A DNA stretch of 64,000 nt from Massilia norwichensis. GTDB lineage: Bacteria > Pseudomonadota > Gammaproteobacteria > Burkholderiales > Burkholderiaceae_D. Positions 19,336 through 29,198 of this stretch are shown piece after piece. How positions within the stretch are numbered: position 1 is the stretch's first letter; the number at the start of each line of letters is the position of its first letter. The notes below the pieces were generated by a model that was given only the letters and a program-made list of their open reading frames with translations, had not been told where the DNA came from and did no database searches. The stretch is taken from the NCBI RefSeq assembly GCF_024753245.1, contig NZ_JANUGX010000014.1, positions 1 to 64,000 on the forward strand, written 5' to 3'. A program made the position numbers and the translations under genes.

Positions 19336-20826
19336 TTATTGACGCGGCTTGATGACGACATAGCGCGTGACGTTCTCGCGCCGCACCAACAGGGCCACCG
19401 GCTTTTTCGGATCGTGCTTGGTCACCAGGCTGTTGAACTGGGCCGCGCTGTTGACCACGGTGTTGTCGATCTGCAGGATCAGGTCGCCCGCCTGGATGCC
19501 GGCGCTGGCGGCGCGGCCATCGGCGAAATCGACCTGCACGCCGGCATCGACCTTCAGCTCGCGCTTGTCGGCGGCCGGGATGTCGGACACCTGCAGGCCC
19601 AGCGCATTGGTCGACTGCTCCGGCGCCTTCTTCTTCGGCTGCGCCTTGTTGGCGGCCGCCGCCTCGTCCTGCAGCTCGACGATGGTCACCGGCAGGTCCA
19701 GCTGCTGGCCACGGCGCCAGACGCTGACGGTGGCGCGGCTGCCGACCGCCGTGCCGCCGACCAGGCGCGGCAGGTCCGAACTCTTCTCGATGTCCTTGCC
19801 GTTGAATTTCAGGATGATGTCGCCGGTCTTGATCCCGGCCTTTTCCGCCGGACCGCCCGGTTCGACCATCGCCACTTCCGCGCCGCGCGCACGGCCCAGG
19901 CCCAGCGATTCGGCGACGTCGCGCGTGACCTCGCTGATCTGCACGCCCAGGCGTCCGCGCGTGACCTTGCCGGTCTTCTTGATCTGGTCGGCAACGCGCA
20001 TCACCTCGTCGATCGGCACGGCAAAGGAGATGCCGTTGTAGGCGCCGGACAGGGTCGCGATCTGCGAATTGATGCCGATGACTTCGCCGCGCATGTTGAT
20101 CAGCGGGCCGCCCGAGTTACCGGGATTCACGGCGACGTCGCTCTGGATCAGCGGCAGGTATTCGCCGGTGTCGCGCGCCTTGGCCGAGATGATGCCGGCG
20201 GTGACCGTGTTTTCCAGGTTGAACGGCGAGCCGATCGCGATCACCCATTCGCCGACGCGGATCTTGTTCGAATCGCCGATGCGCAGCGACGGCAGGTTGC
20301 GCGCATCGACCTTCAGCACGGCGACGTCGCTGCGGGCATCGGCGCCCAGCACCTTGGCCTTGAATTCGCGGCGGTCGGTCAGGGTGACCGTGACCTCGTC
20401 CGCGCCTTCGACCACGTGCGCATTGGTCATCACATAACCGTCATCGGAGACGATGAAACCGGAGCCGACGCCGCGCTGCACCTGCTCTTCCTGGGGTTGC
20501 GCCCCACCGCGACCACCGCGACCGCCGCGCGGCGGCATCTGACCGCCGAAGAAGCGGCGCAGGAATTCCTGCATCTCTTCGTCCGGCCCGCCCTGCCCCT
20601 GGCCGAGTTTCACGCGCTCGGTGGTGCGGATATTCACCACCGCCGGGCCGACCTTGTCGACCAGGTCGCTGAAATCGGGCAGCCCGGTGACGGGCGCCGT
20701 GACGACCGGTGCGGCGCCGGCGCCGGCAGCGGCCGGGACGGCCGCGTGGGCCATGGGGGACATCATCAGACTCGCGCCCGCAAACATGAGGGCCGACAGG
20801 AGCGTGCTTCCGTTTTTGCTGGTCAT
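19336..20826 (-). CDS. DegP/MucD family periplasmic serine endoprotease
   Basis: 496 residues with a signal peptide (MTSKNGSTLLSALMFAGASL..., cleavage near A28/A29). The trypsin-like catalytic triad is His137 (MTNAHVV), Asp167 (SDVAVLKV) and Ser238 (NPGNSGGP). Two PDZ domains follow (about 280-370 and 400-490), the layout of DegP/DegQ/MucD quality-control proteases. A Gly/Arg-rich loop (RGGRGGRGG, about 100-108) lies between the first strands. It is encoded downstream of rpoE and the anti-sigma gene, so it is probably an envelope-stress regulon member. Confidence 0.95.
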   Translation of the reverse strand: MTSKNGSTLLSALMFAGASLMMSPMAHAAVPAAAGAGAAPVVTAPVTGLPDFSDLVDKVGPAVVNIRTTERVKLGQGQGGPDEEMQEFLRRFFGGQMPPRGGRGGRGGAQPQEEQVQRGVGSGFIVSDDGYVMTNAHVVEGADEVTVTLTDRREFKAKVLGADARSDVAVLKVDARNLPSLRIGDSNKIRVGEWVIAIGSPFNLENTVTAGIISAKARDTGEYLPLIQSDVAVNPGNSGGPLINMRGEVIGINSQIATLSGAYNGISFAVPIDEVMRVADQIKKTGKVTRGRLGVQISEVTRDVAESLGLGRARGAEVAMVEPGGPAEKAGIKTGDIILKFNGKDIEKSSDLPRLVGGTAVGSRATVSVWRRGQQLDLPVTIVELQDEAAAANKAQPKKKAPEQSTNALGLQVSDIPAADKRELKVDAGVQVDFADGRAASAGIQAGDLILQIDNTVVNSAAQFNSLVTKHDPKKPVALLVRRENVTRYVVIKPRQ

Positions 20827-20970
20827 GGGATCGATGGGTGTTGAGGCTTAAATTGATGTAATGGTAAGCCAAAATACCAACCTTGTCGCCACTGTACGGG
20901 CCGATTGGGATCGGCTGCCCGGCGCGCGACGGCGTGGACCGTTGACGCAGCCAGGCCAGGCCGGGTCCGC

Positions 20971-21273
20971 TCAGCGCGGCGCGGCGACGGCGCTGCTTGC
21001 GGCCGGCTCGGCGCTGCCTGCCACCCGTTTGGTGGGCGTGGGCTCATCGGCCAGGCGCGCGGCGAGCCGCTCGCTGAAGCCCGGCGACAGGTCGGCGGTG
21101 GCCTCGGCGCGCAGAACGTCGCCGATATGGTTGAAGATGTCCCAGGCTTGCCGGCCGTCCGGCTCGCCGAGCGCGGCCATGGCCAGTTCCTGGTCGGTAT
21201 CGGGGATCTCGCCATCGAGCAGCAGGGAGATGTATTCGCGGTTCTTTTTGTTCGTGTCCATCTTGGGTTCCAT
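20971..21273 (-). CDS. RseA-like anti-sigma factor, short and without membrane segment
   Basis: 100 residues directly after rpoE. The N-terminal 70 residues fit the sigma-E-binding domain of RseA (ISLLLDGEIPDTDQELAMAAL, QAWDIFNHIGDVLRAE). The classic RseA then has a membrane helix and a periplasmic domain; here the frame ends after an Ala-rich tail with no hydrophobic segment. It would thus be a soluble inhibitor not controlled by DegS/RseP cleavage in the known way. No rseB is present before degP. ATG at 21261 is an alternative start. Confidence 0.75.
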   Translation of the reverse strand: MEPKMDTNKKNREYISLLLDGEIPDTDQELAMAALGEPDGRQAWDIFNHIGDVLRAEATADLSPGFSERLAARLADEPTPTKRVAGSAEPAASSAVAAPR

Positions 21274-21318
21274 TACATCGGTTCGGTGGCAAGATTCCTT
21301 ATATTTCCTGTGCGCTGG

Positions 21319-21921
21319 CTACCGACGCTTGTCAGCCGGAATATCGAGCAAGGGCCTCAATTTCTCGGCAATCACTTCGCGCGCGCGGAATATCCTGCTG
21401 CGCACCGTACCGATTGGACACGCCATCACCTCGGAGATTTCCTCGTAACTCAAGCCTTCTATTTCACGCAGCACAATCGCGGTCCGCAATTCCAGCGGCA
21501 GCGCTTCCATTGCGGCGTTCACCGTGAACGCGATCTGCTTGCTCGCCAAAACGGACTCAGGCGTATTAATGTCTCGCAAGCTGTCCGCGTCGTCAAATCC
21601 TTCCGCGCGCTCGGCATCGGCTTCGGTCGAGGTCGGCGCACGCCGGCCCTGGGTGACCAGGAAGTTCTTTGCCGTGTTGATGCCTATCCTGTACAGCCAG
21701 GTATAGAACGCGGAATCGCCGCGGAAGTGGCGTAGTGCGCGGAAGGCCTTGATAAAGGTTTCCTGCACCACGTCTTCCGCCTCGGCCGGGTCGTGCACGA
21801 GGCGCGACACCAGCCGCATCAGCCGGCGCTGGTATTTCGACACCAGCAGGTCGAACGCCCGGCGATCGCCAGCCTGGACGCGTTCTACCAGCAGTTGATC
21901 ACACTCGCGTTCGGTTGTCAC
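21319..21921 (-). CDS. rpoE: ECF sigma factor RpoE
   Basis: 200 residues, envelope-stress sigma factor. Region 2 is visible as FDLLVSKYQRRLMRLVSR and DAEDVVQETFIKAFRAL-type residues with the -10-binding FYTWLYRIGINTAKN. Region 4 is visible as LRTAIVLREIEGLSYEEISEV and GTVRSRIFRAREVI. It is followed by the RseA-like gene and degP. The YgfX-like membrane gene ends 16 nt upstream, so the four genes probably form one transcript. Confidence 0.97.
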   Translation of the reverse strand: MTTERECDQLLVERVQAGDRRAFDLLVSKYQRRLMRLVSRLVHDPAEAEDVVQETFIKAFRALRHFRGDSAFYTWLYRIGINTAKNFLVTQGRRAPTSTEADAERAEGFDDADSLRDINTPESVLASKQIAFTVNAAMEALPLELRTAIVLREIEGLSYEEISEVMACPIGTVRSRIFRAREVIAEKLRPLLDIPADKRR

Positions 21922-21937
21922 TGAACGTCCTTGTTGC

Positions 21938-22417
21938 TTAAGAATTGGCCCGCTGCATCGAATGTTTGCTGCGCCGCCCGGTCGCCAACAGCGCGACCGT
22001 CAGCGCCCGCCAGACCCCCGGCCCGACGCTGTCGCGCCACACCGGCAGCACCTGCACGCGGGCGCCGGCGTCGTCCGGCTGCAGCCGCAGCAGCATCAGC
22101 GGCGGCCAGACGACGGAACCCGGCAACAGGGTCACGGCCGTCGCGGCTGGCCCGCGCAGCCCTTGTTGTACCGTCAGGACCACCTCGCCGGTTCCAGAAA
22201 TATCAATCCGGTGCGTCTTTGGCCTGCGCGACCCGGCATGCATCAGCACGGCACCGGCGCCGGCCAGGAGCAGGGCTTGAAACGTGCTCGAGTGAAAGTG
22301 TGCGGACGCAAGAAAGCCCACCGCGAGCGCGGCGGCAAACAGGGACAGGCCGGCGCCGGCGAGCAGGCAACGATGGATGCGCGACGGCCCGACGATGGCG
22401 GAAACCGCTATCGACAT
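21938..22417 (-). CDS. YgfX-like small inner-membrane protein
   Basis: 159 residues with two N-terminal membrane segments (about 17-37 and 45-60). A cytoplasmic beta-rich part follows (GEVVLTVQQGL, GSVVWPPLMLLRLQP), ending with a basic tail. The layout is like YgfX/CptA family proteins, but the sequence similarity visible by eye is weak. It precedes rpoE by 16 nt, and a strong terminator separates it from fabF upstream. Function unknown. Confidence 0.65.
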   Translation of the reverse strand: MSIAVSAIVGPSRIHRCLLAGAGLSLFAAALAVGFLASAHFHSSTFQALLLAGAGAVLMHAGSRRPKTHRIDISGTGEVVLTVQQGLRGPAATAVTLLPGSVVWPPLMLLRLQPDDAGARVQVLPVWRDSVGPGVWRALTVALLATGRRSKHSMQRANS

Positions 22418-22452
22418 AGGCGATCGACACTTTTGAAAGAATTAAAAACAAA

Positions 22453-22490
22453 ACGCCCGTCCCTTAGACAGGGACGGGCGTTTTTGGTTC
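22453..22490 (-). terminator. Rho-independent terminator after fabF
   Basis: Perfect 11-bp stem ACGCCCGTCCC (22453-22463) / GGGACGGGCGT (22471-22481) with a 7-nt loop. On the minus strand it is followed by TTTTGTTTTT; the plus strand also has a T5 run. It closes the fatty-acid operon and insulates the rpoE genes. Confidence 0.92.
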
Positions 22491-22506
22491 AGACCTTACG
22501 AGCTGC

Positions 22507-23751
22507 TCAGACCTTGGCGAACACCAGCGTACCGTTGGTTCCACCGAAACCGAAGGAGTTCTTCACCGCATAATCGATCTTCATTTCACGCGCGGTATTC
22601 GCGCAGAAGTCCAGGTCGCATTCCGGATCCTGGTTGAAGATGTTGATCGTCGGCGGCGACACCTGGTTGTGGACTGCCAGCACCGTGAACACCGACTCGA
22701 GGCCGCCGGCGCCGCCCAGCAGGTGGCCGGTCATCGACTTGGTCGAGTTGACCACCAGCTTGCTTGCGTGATCGCCGAAGGTGCGCTTGATGCCCTTCAC
22801 TTCAGCGACGTCGCCGACCGGGGTCGAGGTGCCGTGCGCATTCACGTACTGCACCTGGTCCGGGTTGATGCCGGCGTAGTTCATTGCCGACACCATGCAG
22901 CGCGAGGCGCCGCTGCCGTCTTCGAGCGGCGCGGTGATGTGGTTGGCATCCGCGCTCATGCCGAAGCCGACGACTTCCGCATAGATCTTGGCACCGCGCG
23001 CCTTGGCGTGTTCGTACTCTTCGAGCACCATCACGCCGGCGCCCTCGCCCAGCACGAAGCCGTCGCGGTCGCGGTCCCAGGGACGCGAAGCGGTGGCCGG
23101 ATCGTCGTTGCGCGAGGACAGCGCACGTGCCGAGGCGAAACCGCCCAGGCCCAGCGGCGAGATGGTCGACTCGGCGCCGCCGGCGATCATCACGTCGGCA
23201 TCGCCGTACTCGATCAGGCGCGCTGCCGCGCCGATGCAGTGCAGGCCGGTGGTGCAGGCGGTGACGATGGCCAGGTTCGGGCCGCGCAGGCCTAACTTGA
23301 TCGACAGGTCGCCCGAGATCATGTTGATGATCGAGGCCGGCACGAAGAACGGCGAGATGCGGCGCGGGCCGCGGCTGTCGTACTCTTCCTTGGTCGCTTC
23401 GATCATCGGCAGACCGCCGATGCCCGAACCCACCATCACGCCGATACGATCGGCATTCTGCTCGGTGACTTCGAGCGCCGAATCCTGCAACGCCTGGATA
23501 CCTGCGGCCATGCCGAAATGGATGAAGGTATCCATATGGCGACCTTCCTTGCCGGGCAGGTAGTCCTCGACGTTGAAGTTCTTCACTTCGCCCGCGAAAC
23601 GGGTCGAAAATGGCGTTGCGTCGAAACGGGTGATATTGGCGATGCCCGATTTGCCCGCCAGGGCGCTTTCCCACGCTTCGGCAATGCTGTTACCGATCGG
23701 GGAAATGCAACCCAGGCCAGTTACGACGACACGACGGTTGCGTGAACTCAA
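22507..23751 (-). CDS. fabF: Beta-ketoacyl-ACP synthase II
   Basis: 414-residue condensing enzyme that elongates acyl-ACP with malonyl-ACP. The catalytic Cys166 lies in [14 protein letters not shown], and the two active-site histidines are in NAHGTSTP and [13 protein letters not shown]. The C-terminal [14 protein letters not shown] is typical. It is the last gene of the rpmF-plsX-fabHDG-acpP-fabF series, 26 nt after acpP and just before the terminator. Confidence 0.97.
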   Translation of the reverse strand: MSSRNRRVVVTGLGCISPIGNSIAEAWESALAGKSGIANITRFDATPFSTRFAGEVKNFNVEDYLPGKEGRHMDTFIHFGMAAGIQALQDSALEVTEQNADRIGVMVGSGIGGLPMIEATKEEYDSRGPRRISPFFVPASIINMISGDLSIKLGLRGPNLAIVTACTTGLHCIGAAARLIEYGDADVMIAGGAESTISPLGLGGFASARALSSRNDDPATASRPWDRDRDGFVLGEGAGVMVLEEYEHAKARGAKIYAEVVGFGMSADANHITAPLEDGSGASRCMVSAMNYAGINPDQVQYVNAHGTSTPVGDVAEVKGIKRTFGDHASKLVVNSTKSMTGHLLGGAGGLESVFTVLAVHNQVSPPTINIFNQDPECDLDFCANTAREMKIDYAVKNSFGFGGTNGTLVFAKV

Positions 23752-23777
23752 GCGTTTCTCCTGAATTACTGTATGGC

Positions 23778-24017
23778 TTAGGCCTTGACGTGCGCTTGTG
23801 CGTACTCGATGGCTTGACGGACGGTGGTGATCTTCTCGGCCTGCTCGTCCGGGATTTCCATTTCGAATTCGTCTTCCAGTGCCATCACCAGTTCAACGGT
23901 GTCCAGGGAATCAGCGCCGAGATCGTCAACGAACGAGGAATCGATTTTGATGTCTGCTTCCGCAACACCCAGTTGCTCAGCGACGATTTTTTTAACGCGT
24001 TGTTCGATATCCGACAT
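23778..24017 (-). CDS. acpP: Acyl carrier protein
   Basis: 79 residues, acidic helical protein. The phosphopantetheine attachment serine is Ser37 in [15 protein letters not shown]. It carries growing acyl chains between FabD, FabH, FabG and FabF, all encoded next to it, and is modified by AcpS (10.7 kb). A 127-bp gap to fabG may hold a separate promoter, as acpP is usually expressed at high level. Confidence 0.98.
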   Translation of the reverse strand: MSDIEQRVKKIVAEQLGVAEADIKIDSSFVDDLGADSLDTVELVMALEDEFEMEIPDEQAEKITTVRQAIEYAQAHVKA

Positions 24018-24144
24018 GTTATAGCTCCATTAGGTATGTGTTGCGGAAAGTGCGCGCATTTTATCAGGGTTTGCGCGTTGAAAAACTATTTTCAGCGTTT
24101 GACGCTATTTCTATTGAAACTACTGCTAAAAGCTGAGATCTGGT

Positions 24145-24882
24145 TTAATTCATGTACATGCCGCCGTTCACGTGCAGCGTCGTGCCCGTGATATAAGCGG
24201 CTTGCGGACCGGCCAGGAAGGCCACTGCGTGCGCAATATCTTCCGGCTTGCCCAGGCGGCCCAGCGGAATCTGGGTCAGCAGCGCTTCGTGCTGGCCTTC
24301 GCCCAGGGCCTTGGTCATATCGGTATCGATGAAGCCCGGCGCCACCGCATTCACGGTGATGTTGCGGCTGCCGATCTCGCGCGCCAGCGCGCGGCTCATG
24401 CCTTCCACGCCGGCCTTGGCCGCCGCGTAATTCATCTGGCCCGGGTTGCCGCTCGAGGCCACCACCGAGGTGATGTTGATGATACGCCCCTGCTTCGCCT
24501 TCATCATCCCGCGCAGCACGGCGCGCGACAGGCGGCCGACGGCGCTCAGATTGGTGGCGATCACGCTGTCCCACTCCTCGTCCTTCATGCGCATCGCCAG
24601 GTTGTCCTGGGTGATGCCGGCATTGTTGACCAGGATGCCGATGCTGCCGACGTTCTTGCTGACATCGTCGATCACGGCCGCGCACTGGGCGGCGTCGGTG
24701 ACGTTCAGGACCATGCCCTTGCCGCCGAATTCGGCCAGGTAGGCGGTGATGGCTTCGGCGCCGGCGTCGGTGGTGGCGGTGCCGACCACTTTCGCGCCCT
24801 GGCGTGCCAGTTCGAGTGCGATGGCCTTGCCAATGCCGCGCGATGCGCCGGTAACGAGGGCGACTTGGTTTTGCAGGTTCAT
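24145..24882 (-). CDS. fabG: 3-oxoacyl-ACP reductase
   Basis: NADPH-dependent reductase of the second elongation step. 245 residues, short-chain dehydrogenase fold. The cofactor loop is TGASRGIGKAIA (about residues 11-22), the NNAG motif is present, and the catalytic residues are Ser (INITSVVAS), Tyr and Lys (NYAAAKAG). The start follows fabD by 29 nt on the minus strand. Confidence 0.97.
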   Translation of the reverse strand: MNLQNQVALVTGASRGIGKAIALELARQGAKVVGTATTDAGAEAITAYLAEFGGKGMVLNVTDAAQCAAVIDDVSKNVGSIGILVNNAGITQDNLAMRMKDEEWDSVIATNLSAVGRLSRAVLRGMMKAKQGRIINITSVVASSGNPGQMNYAAAKAGVEGMSRALAREIGSRNITVNAVAPGFIDTDMTKALGEGQHEALLTQIPLGRLGKPEDIAHAVAFLAGPQAAYITGTTLHVNGGMYMN

Positions 24883-24911
24883 GCTAAATCCTTGCTCTAT
24901 TTGTTCTTATG

Positions 24912-25859
24912 TCAGACGGCGTTATTGCCTTGAATCGAGGCCAGCACGCGTTCCAGCGATGCCTGGTCGACCAGGGCTTCGCCAACCAGCACCGGGTCGA
25001 TGCGCTTGGCCATGCCGATCAGGGTCTTGCTCGGCGCGCACTCGATCACCTGGGTGACACCGTCCGCTGCCATCTTCTGCATGGTCTCGACCCAGCGCAC
25101 CGCGCCGGCCGCCTGGCGCACCAGGGCGTCCTTGATCGCTGCCGGATCGTGCAGGATAGCGACGTCGACGTTATTGATCAAGTCGATCTGCGGCGCATGG
25201 AAGTTCAGGCCGGCCATGTACTCGCGCAGGCGGTCCGAAGCGGGCTTCAGCAGCGAGGAGTGGAAAGGCGCCGACACCGCCAGCTTCATGGCGCGCTTGG
25301 CGCCCTTGGCCTTGGCGACTTCGCAGGCGCGCTCGACCGCGGCGGTATGGCCGGCGATCACGATCTGGGTCGGCTCGTTGAAGTTCACGGCTTCGACGAT
25401 TTCACCCTGCGCCGCCTCGGCGCAGACTTCGCGCACGGCATCGGCCTGCAGGCCGAGGATGACGGCCATCCCGCCCTGCCCCACCGGCACCGCGTCCTGC
25501 ATCGATTGGGCGCGGAAGCGCACCAGTGGCACCGCGTCCTTGAAGTCGATCACGCCCGCGGCCACCAGGGCCGAGTATTCGCCCAGGCTGTGGCCGGCCA
25601 CGACGTTGGGCTTCGGGCCGCCGGCGGCGATCCAGGCGCGGTACACGGCCACCGCCGCGGTCAGCATGACCGGCTGGGTGTTGGTGGTCAGGTCGAGGTC
25701 TTCCTTCGGGCCTTCGGCGATCAGCTTGCCGAGGTCCTGGCCCAGCGCGTCCGATGCTTCGGCCACGGTCTGCTCGACGACCGGGTTGCCGGCGAAGCCG
25801 TTCAGCATGCCGACGGCCTGGGCGCCCTGGCCCGTAAACAGGAATGCGAAGTTCTTCAT
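24912..25859 (-). CDS. fabD: Malonyl-CoA--ACP transacylase
   Basis: Transfers malonyl from CoA to AcpP. The ATG at 25859 (MKNFAFLFTGQGAQ) with an upstream AGAAAGAGA is chosen; a longer frame to 25931 adds residues absent from the family. That gives 315 residues. The nucleophile is Ser91 in GHSLGEYSAL; the active-site His is in VSAPFHSSLL, and the oxyanion residues are in FTGQGAQ. It lies between fabH and fabG. Confidence 0.97.
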   Translation of the reverse strand: MKNFAFLFTGQGAQAVGMLNGFAGNPVVEQTVAEASDALGQDLGKLIAEGPKEDLDLTTNTQPVMLTAAVAVYRAWIAAGGPKPNVVAGHSLGEYSALVAAGVIDFKDAVPLVRFRAQSMQDAVPVGQGGMAVILGLQADAVREVCAEAAQGEIVEAVNFNEPTQIVIAGHTAAVERACEVAKAKGAKRAMKLAVSAPFHSSLLKPASDRLREYMAGLNFHAPQIDLINNVDVAILHDPAAIKDALVRQAAGAVRWVETMQKMAADGVTQVIECAPSKTLIGMAKRIDPVLVGEALVDQASLERVLASIQGNNAV

Positions 25860-25884
25860 TTCTAGTCTCTTTCTTGTTGGTTCT

Positions 25885-26871
25885 TTACATGCGCGCGAGA
25901 ACCGCGCCCCAGGTAAAGCCGCCGCCGACACCTTCCATCAGGATGTTCTGACCGGCCTTGATGCGGCCGTCGCGCACCGCCTGGTCGAGCGCCAGCGGAA
26001 TCGACGCGGCCGAGGTATTGCCGTGTTCGTTGACGGTCACCACCATCTTCTCCGTCGGCAGGCCGAGCTTTTTCGCGGTGCCGTTCATGATGCGGATGTT
26101 GGCCTGGTGCGGGATCAGCCAGTCGATATCCGACGGCGGCATCTGCGCGTGTTCCAGCGCCTCGTAGGCGACCTTTTCCAGCACGGTCACGGCCAGCTTG
26201 AACACCGCCTGGCCATCCATGTACAGGAATTTTTCGCCCGAGATGGCGGCATTGGTCGGATTCGTCGGGCCGCACAGGATGTCGCCATGGCTGCCATCGG
26301 CGTGCAGCTTCACCGCCAGCACGCCCGGCTCTTCGGACGCGCTCATCACCACCGCGCCGGCACCGTCGCCGAACAGCACGCAGGTGCCGCGGTCGTTGAA
26401 GTCGAGGATGCGCGAGAACACCTCGGTGCCGATCACCAGCACATTCTTCGCATTGCCGGCCTTGATGAAGGCGTCGGCCGTGGACAGCGCATACACGAAG
26501 CCGCTGCAGACGGCCGCCACGTCGAAGGCGCCGCCGTTGTTGCGGATGCCCAGCTTGTTTTGCACGATGCAGGCCGTGCTCGGGAAGTTGCCGTAGAAAT
26601 CGGGGGTCGAGGTGGCGACGACGATCAGGTCGATCTGCTCGGGCGCCAGGCCGGCTGCTTCCAGGGCCCTGGTGGCCGCCTTGACGCCCAGGTCGGAAGC
26701 GCTCTCGTCGGCAGCGGCGTAGTGGCGCGCCGAGATGCCGCTACGGCTCACGATCCACTCGTCCGAGGTCTCGATGCCCTTGGCGGCCAGCTCTGCCGCC
26801 AGGTCGTGGTTGGTGACACGCCGCGCCGGCAGATAGCTGCCGGTGCCGATGATTTTGCTGTACACAGTCAT
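25885..26871 (-). CDS. fabH: Beta-ketoacyl-ACP synthase III
   Basis: Starts fatty-acid synthesis by condensing acetyl-CoA with malonyl-ACP. 328 residues. Catalytic Cys122 is in [13 protein letters not shown]; His and Asn are in IPHQANIRI and [10 protein letters not shown]. The plsX stop is only 3 nt upstream of its start, so the two are translationally linked. Start ATG at 26871. Confidence 0.97.
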   Translation of the reverse strand: MTVYSKIIGTGSYLPARRVTNHDLAAELAAKGIETSDEWIVSRSGISARHYAAADESASDLGVKAATRALEAAGLAPEQIDLIVVATSTPDFYGNFPSTACIVQNKLGIRNNGGAFDVAAVCSGFVYALSTADAFIKAGNAKNVLVIGTEVFSRILDFNDRGTCVLFGDGAGAVVMSASEEPGVLAVKLHADGSHGDILCGPTNPTNAAISGEKFLYMDGQAVFKLAVTVLEKVAYEALEHAQMPPSDIDWLIPHQANIRIMNGTAKKLGLPTEKMVVTVNEHGNTSAASIPLALDQAVRDGRIKAGQNILMEGVGGGFTWGAVLARM

Positions 26872-26874
26872 TGC

Positions 26875-27915
26875 TTAGCCCTGCTGAGTGGTTGCGCCTG
26901 GCGCCTGCGGGTCGGATGCCTGCGGCATCAGCTCGCTGATCATCGCCGACAGCTGTTCCTGCACGTTGTATTGCGCAGCATTATATGCGCGCCTGATTGC
27001 CCAGTCGAAAGCAAATGCATTCGCGCCGCCGTGGCTCTTGAAGACCAGGCCTTTCAGGCCCAGCAGGCCGGCACCGTTATAGCTTTCCGGGTTCAGCTTC
27101 TTCAGCGATTTGCGGGCCAGCAGCGCGCCCAGCTTGGACATCGTGGTCTCCATCAAGGTTGCCTTGACGAAGCGCGACAGGCCCTCGACCGCCTTCAGGG
27201 TCACGTTGCCGACGAAGCCGTCGCAGACGATCACGTCGACCGTGCCCTTGAAGATGTCGTTGCCTTCGACGTTGCCGTGGAAATTCAGCACGCCGCGCTC
27301 ATGGTCGGCGCGCAGCAGCGCGGCGGTGGCCTTCACCACTTCGTTGCCCTTGATTTCCTCGGTGCCCACGTTGAGCAGGCCGATGCTCGGGCGGCGCTGC
27401 TCCATCGCCTGGAACAGCACGGCGCCCATGATGGCGAACTGGTGCAGGTGATGGGGCTCGCAGTCGACGTTGGCGCCCAGGTCCAGCATATAGGTCGGGC
27501 TGCCCTTCTGGTTCGGCATGATCGAGCAGATCGCCGGACGGTCGACGTCGGCCAGGGTCTTGAGGACGTAGCGCGAGATCGCCATCAGCGCGCCCGTATT
27601 GCCGGCGGAGACGCAGACATCGGCCTGGCCCTCCTTGACCAGCTCGATCGCGACGCGCATCGACGAATCCTTCTTGCGGCGCAGCGCCACCTCGATCGGA
27701 TCGTCCATCGCCACGACTTCGGTGGCGTGCTTGATGCGCAGGTTCGGATGCTTGTCCGCGTGATGTTTCTTGAGTTCGGCGCGTACCTGGTCCTCCAGGC
27801 CGACCAGGATCAGCTGGGCCTGCGGTTGTTGCTTGAGGAAGGCGAGCGCGCCGGGAATGGTAACTGAGGGGCCATGATCGCCGCCCATGCAGTCAATGGA
27901 AATTGTAATTGTCAT
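26875..27915 (-). CDS. plsX: Phosphate acyltransferase PlsX
   Basis: Converts acyl-ACP to acyl-phosphate, feeding PlsY for phospholipid synthesis. 346 residues; begins [24 protein letters not shown], the family start, and contains [14 protein letters not shown] and [16 protein letters not shown]. It lies between rpmF and fabH. About 200 bp separate it from rpmF, including a long hairpin (28052-28092) that may modulate read-through. Confidence 0.97.
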   Translation of the reverse strand: MTITISIDCMGGDHGPSVTIPGALAFLKQQPQAQLILVGLEDQVRAELKKHHADKHPNLRIKHATEVVAMDDPIEVALRRKKDSSMRVAIELVKEGQADVCVSAGNTGALMAISRYVLKTLADVDRPAICSIMPNQKGSPTYMLDLGANVDCEPHHLHQFAIMGAVLFQAMEQRRPSIGLLNVGTEEIKGNEVVKATAALLRADHERGVLNFHGNVEGNDIFKGTVDVIVCDGFVGNVTLKAVEGLSRFVKATLMETTMSKLGALLARKSLKKLNPESYNGAGLLGLKGLVFKSHGGANAFAFDWAIRRAYNAAQYNVQEQLSAMISELMPQASDPQAPGATTQQG

Positions 27916-28051
27916 TTTTCGGGATGAACCGCGCTGCCTCAGGGACGGGCGGCGGCGTGTCCTCGCGCGGCGAGTTGCCGGCCGGACTCAGCGGGATCGA
28001 AAACGACGGTACACACAGCAGGTATGCAACCGGAATCAATATCGCAAAAGA

Positions 28052-28092
28052 GAAAACGGTGCCACGCACTTGACATACGTTGCACCGTTTTC
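28052..28092 (-). terminator. Hairpin between rpmF and plsX, possible attenuator
   Basis: Perfect 11-bp inverted repeat GAAAACGGTGC (28052-28062) / GCACCGTTTTC (28082-28092) with a 19-nt loop. On the minus strand it is followed by a T-rich stretch (TCTCTTTTG). It could partly terminate transcription after rpmF and so set the ribosome-protein to lipid-enzyme ratio. That role is inferred. Confidence 0.5.
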
Positions 28093-28117
28093 ATGGAACA
28101 AAACAGCAAGACGCCGA

Positions 28118-28300
28118 TTACTCGTCGTTCTTGGTCTTGATCACTTTGCGACCACGGTAGAAACCGTTCGGGCTGATGTGGTGACGCAGGTGGGTTTCAC
28201 CGGTGGTCGGCTCGACGGCCAGATTCGGTGCAACCAGGAAATCGTGCGAACGGTGCATGCCGCGCTTCGACGGGGACTTCTTATTCTGCTGAACTGCCAT
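28118..28300 (-). CDS. rpmF: 50S ribosomal protein L32
   Basis: 60 residues, [20 protein letters not shown] at the start and basic throughout, matching bL32. A good AGGAG lies just upstream of the ATG. It forms the well-known yceD-rpmF-plsX-fab cluster. Here about 220 bp separate it from yceD, so it probably has its own promoter. Confidence 0.98.
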   Translation of the reverse strand: MAVQQNKKSPSKRGMHRSHDFLVAPNLAVEPTTGETHLRHHISPNGFYRGRKVIKTKNDE

Positions 28301-28519
28301 GATGACTCCTAAACATAAGTTCTAAAATTCTAACACAATCGACTTGCAATACCATGCTAATCGAGTATCCCAGCGGCAATTAACTACCTTGCCGACATGT
28401 TTTAACGCTGCCTACATCTTGCTGACGCTGCCATACTCGACTGCTGCACGCGTTTGACACGTCTCTTGAGCGCCCGAATGCTTTACCGGCATCCGCTACG
28501 CAAAACTTTCAACTACCAA

Positions 28520-29017
28520 TTATTCTGATTTGAGGTTCTTCAGTGCCGCGAATGGCGATACCTTCTCGGACTTCAAGGAGTCCATCAACTTGGTATCAGG
28601 GCACACCTCATGCTTCGGTGCCTGCGGCAGGGCCAGCAGGGCTTCATCTTCCAGCAACTGCATGATATCGGCGCTATGGCTGCCGACGATCACGTCGATG
28701 GTTTCATCGTCGAGGATTTCCTCGATCTCATCCGCTTCCTGGTCGTCCTTGCCGAGTACCAGCATGGTCGACGAATCGAGTTCATAGCCGAACGGGGCCA
28801 GGCAACGCTGGCAGACCAGCTGGACGGTGCCGGAGACGGACAGCGTCATCGACGGGTAACCCTGCTTGGTCTGGCCGCCCTGGATGGACCAGGTAAGCTG
28901 GCCCGACGCATCGGCGCAATCGGCTGCCAGGCGGGGCATGTCAGCCACCGGTGTGACACCTTCTCGATAGCCGTTGTTCCGACAAAATTCGAAGGCGTCG
29001 ATGACAAAAGCGCTCAT
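28520..29017 (-). CDS. yceD: YceD family (DUF177) protein
   Basis: 165 residues. The DUF177 core is visible: LVCQRCLAPFGYEL, then an acidic stretch (DDQEADEIEEILDDE), and ALLALPQAPKHEVCPD near the end. The two Cys-containing segments are typical. YceD is linked to 23S rRNA/L32 in genome context; in plants a relative aids 23S rRNA accumulation. It is divergent from maf, with about 160 bp between. Confidence 0.95.
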   Translation of the reverse strand: MSAFVIDAFEFCRNNGYREGVTPVADMPRLAADCADASGQLTWSIQGGQTKQGYPSMTLSVSGTVQLVCQRCLAPFGYELDSSTMLVLGKDDQEADEIEEILDDETIDVIVGSHSADIMQLLEDEALLALPQAPKHEVCPDTKLMDSLKSEKVSPFAALKNLKSE

Positions 29018-29198
29018 TTGGAAAAGCTTCCCCGGAAAACCTGCGATAATAACAGGCTTCTTCCCGCTCAGTCAAAGAATTCCGCACCGCAGTCGCACTG
29101 GCGTCGCATCCCGACCCCGCCGGTTGCAAGAACCATCGGATTTGCTTGCCGGGAAGGCCTATCTATTTGTTTTGCTTATGAATATTGGACTGGCCGAC

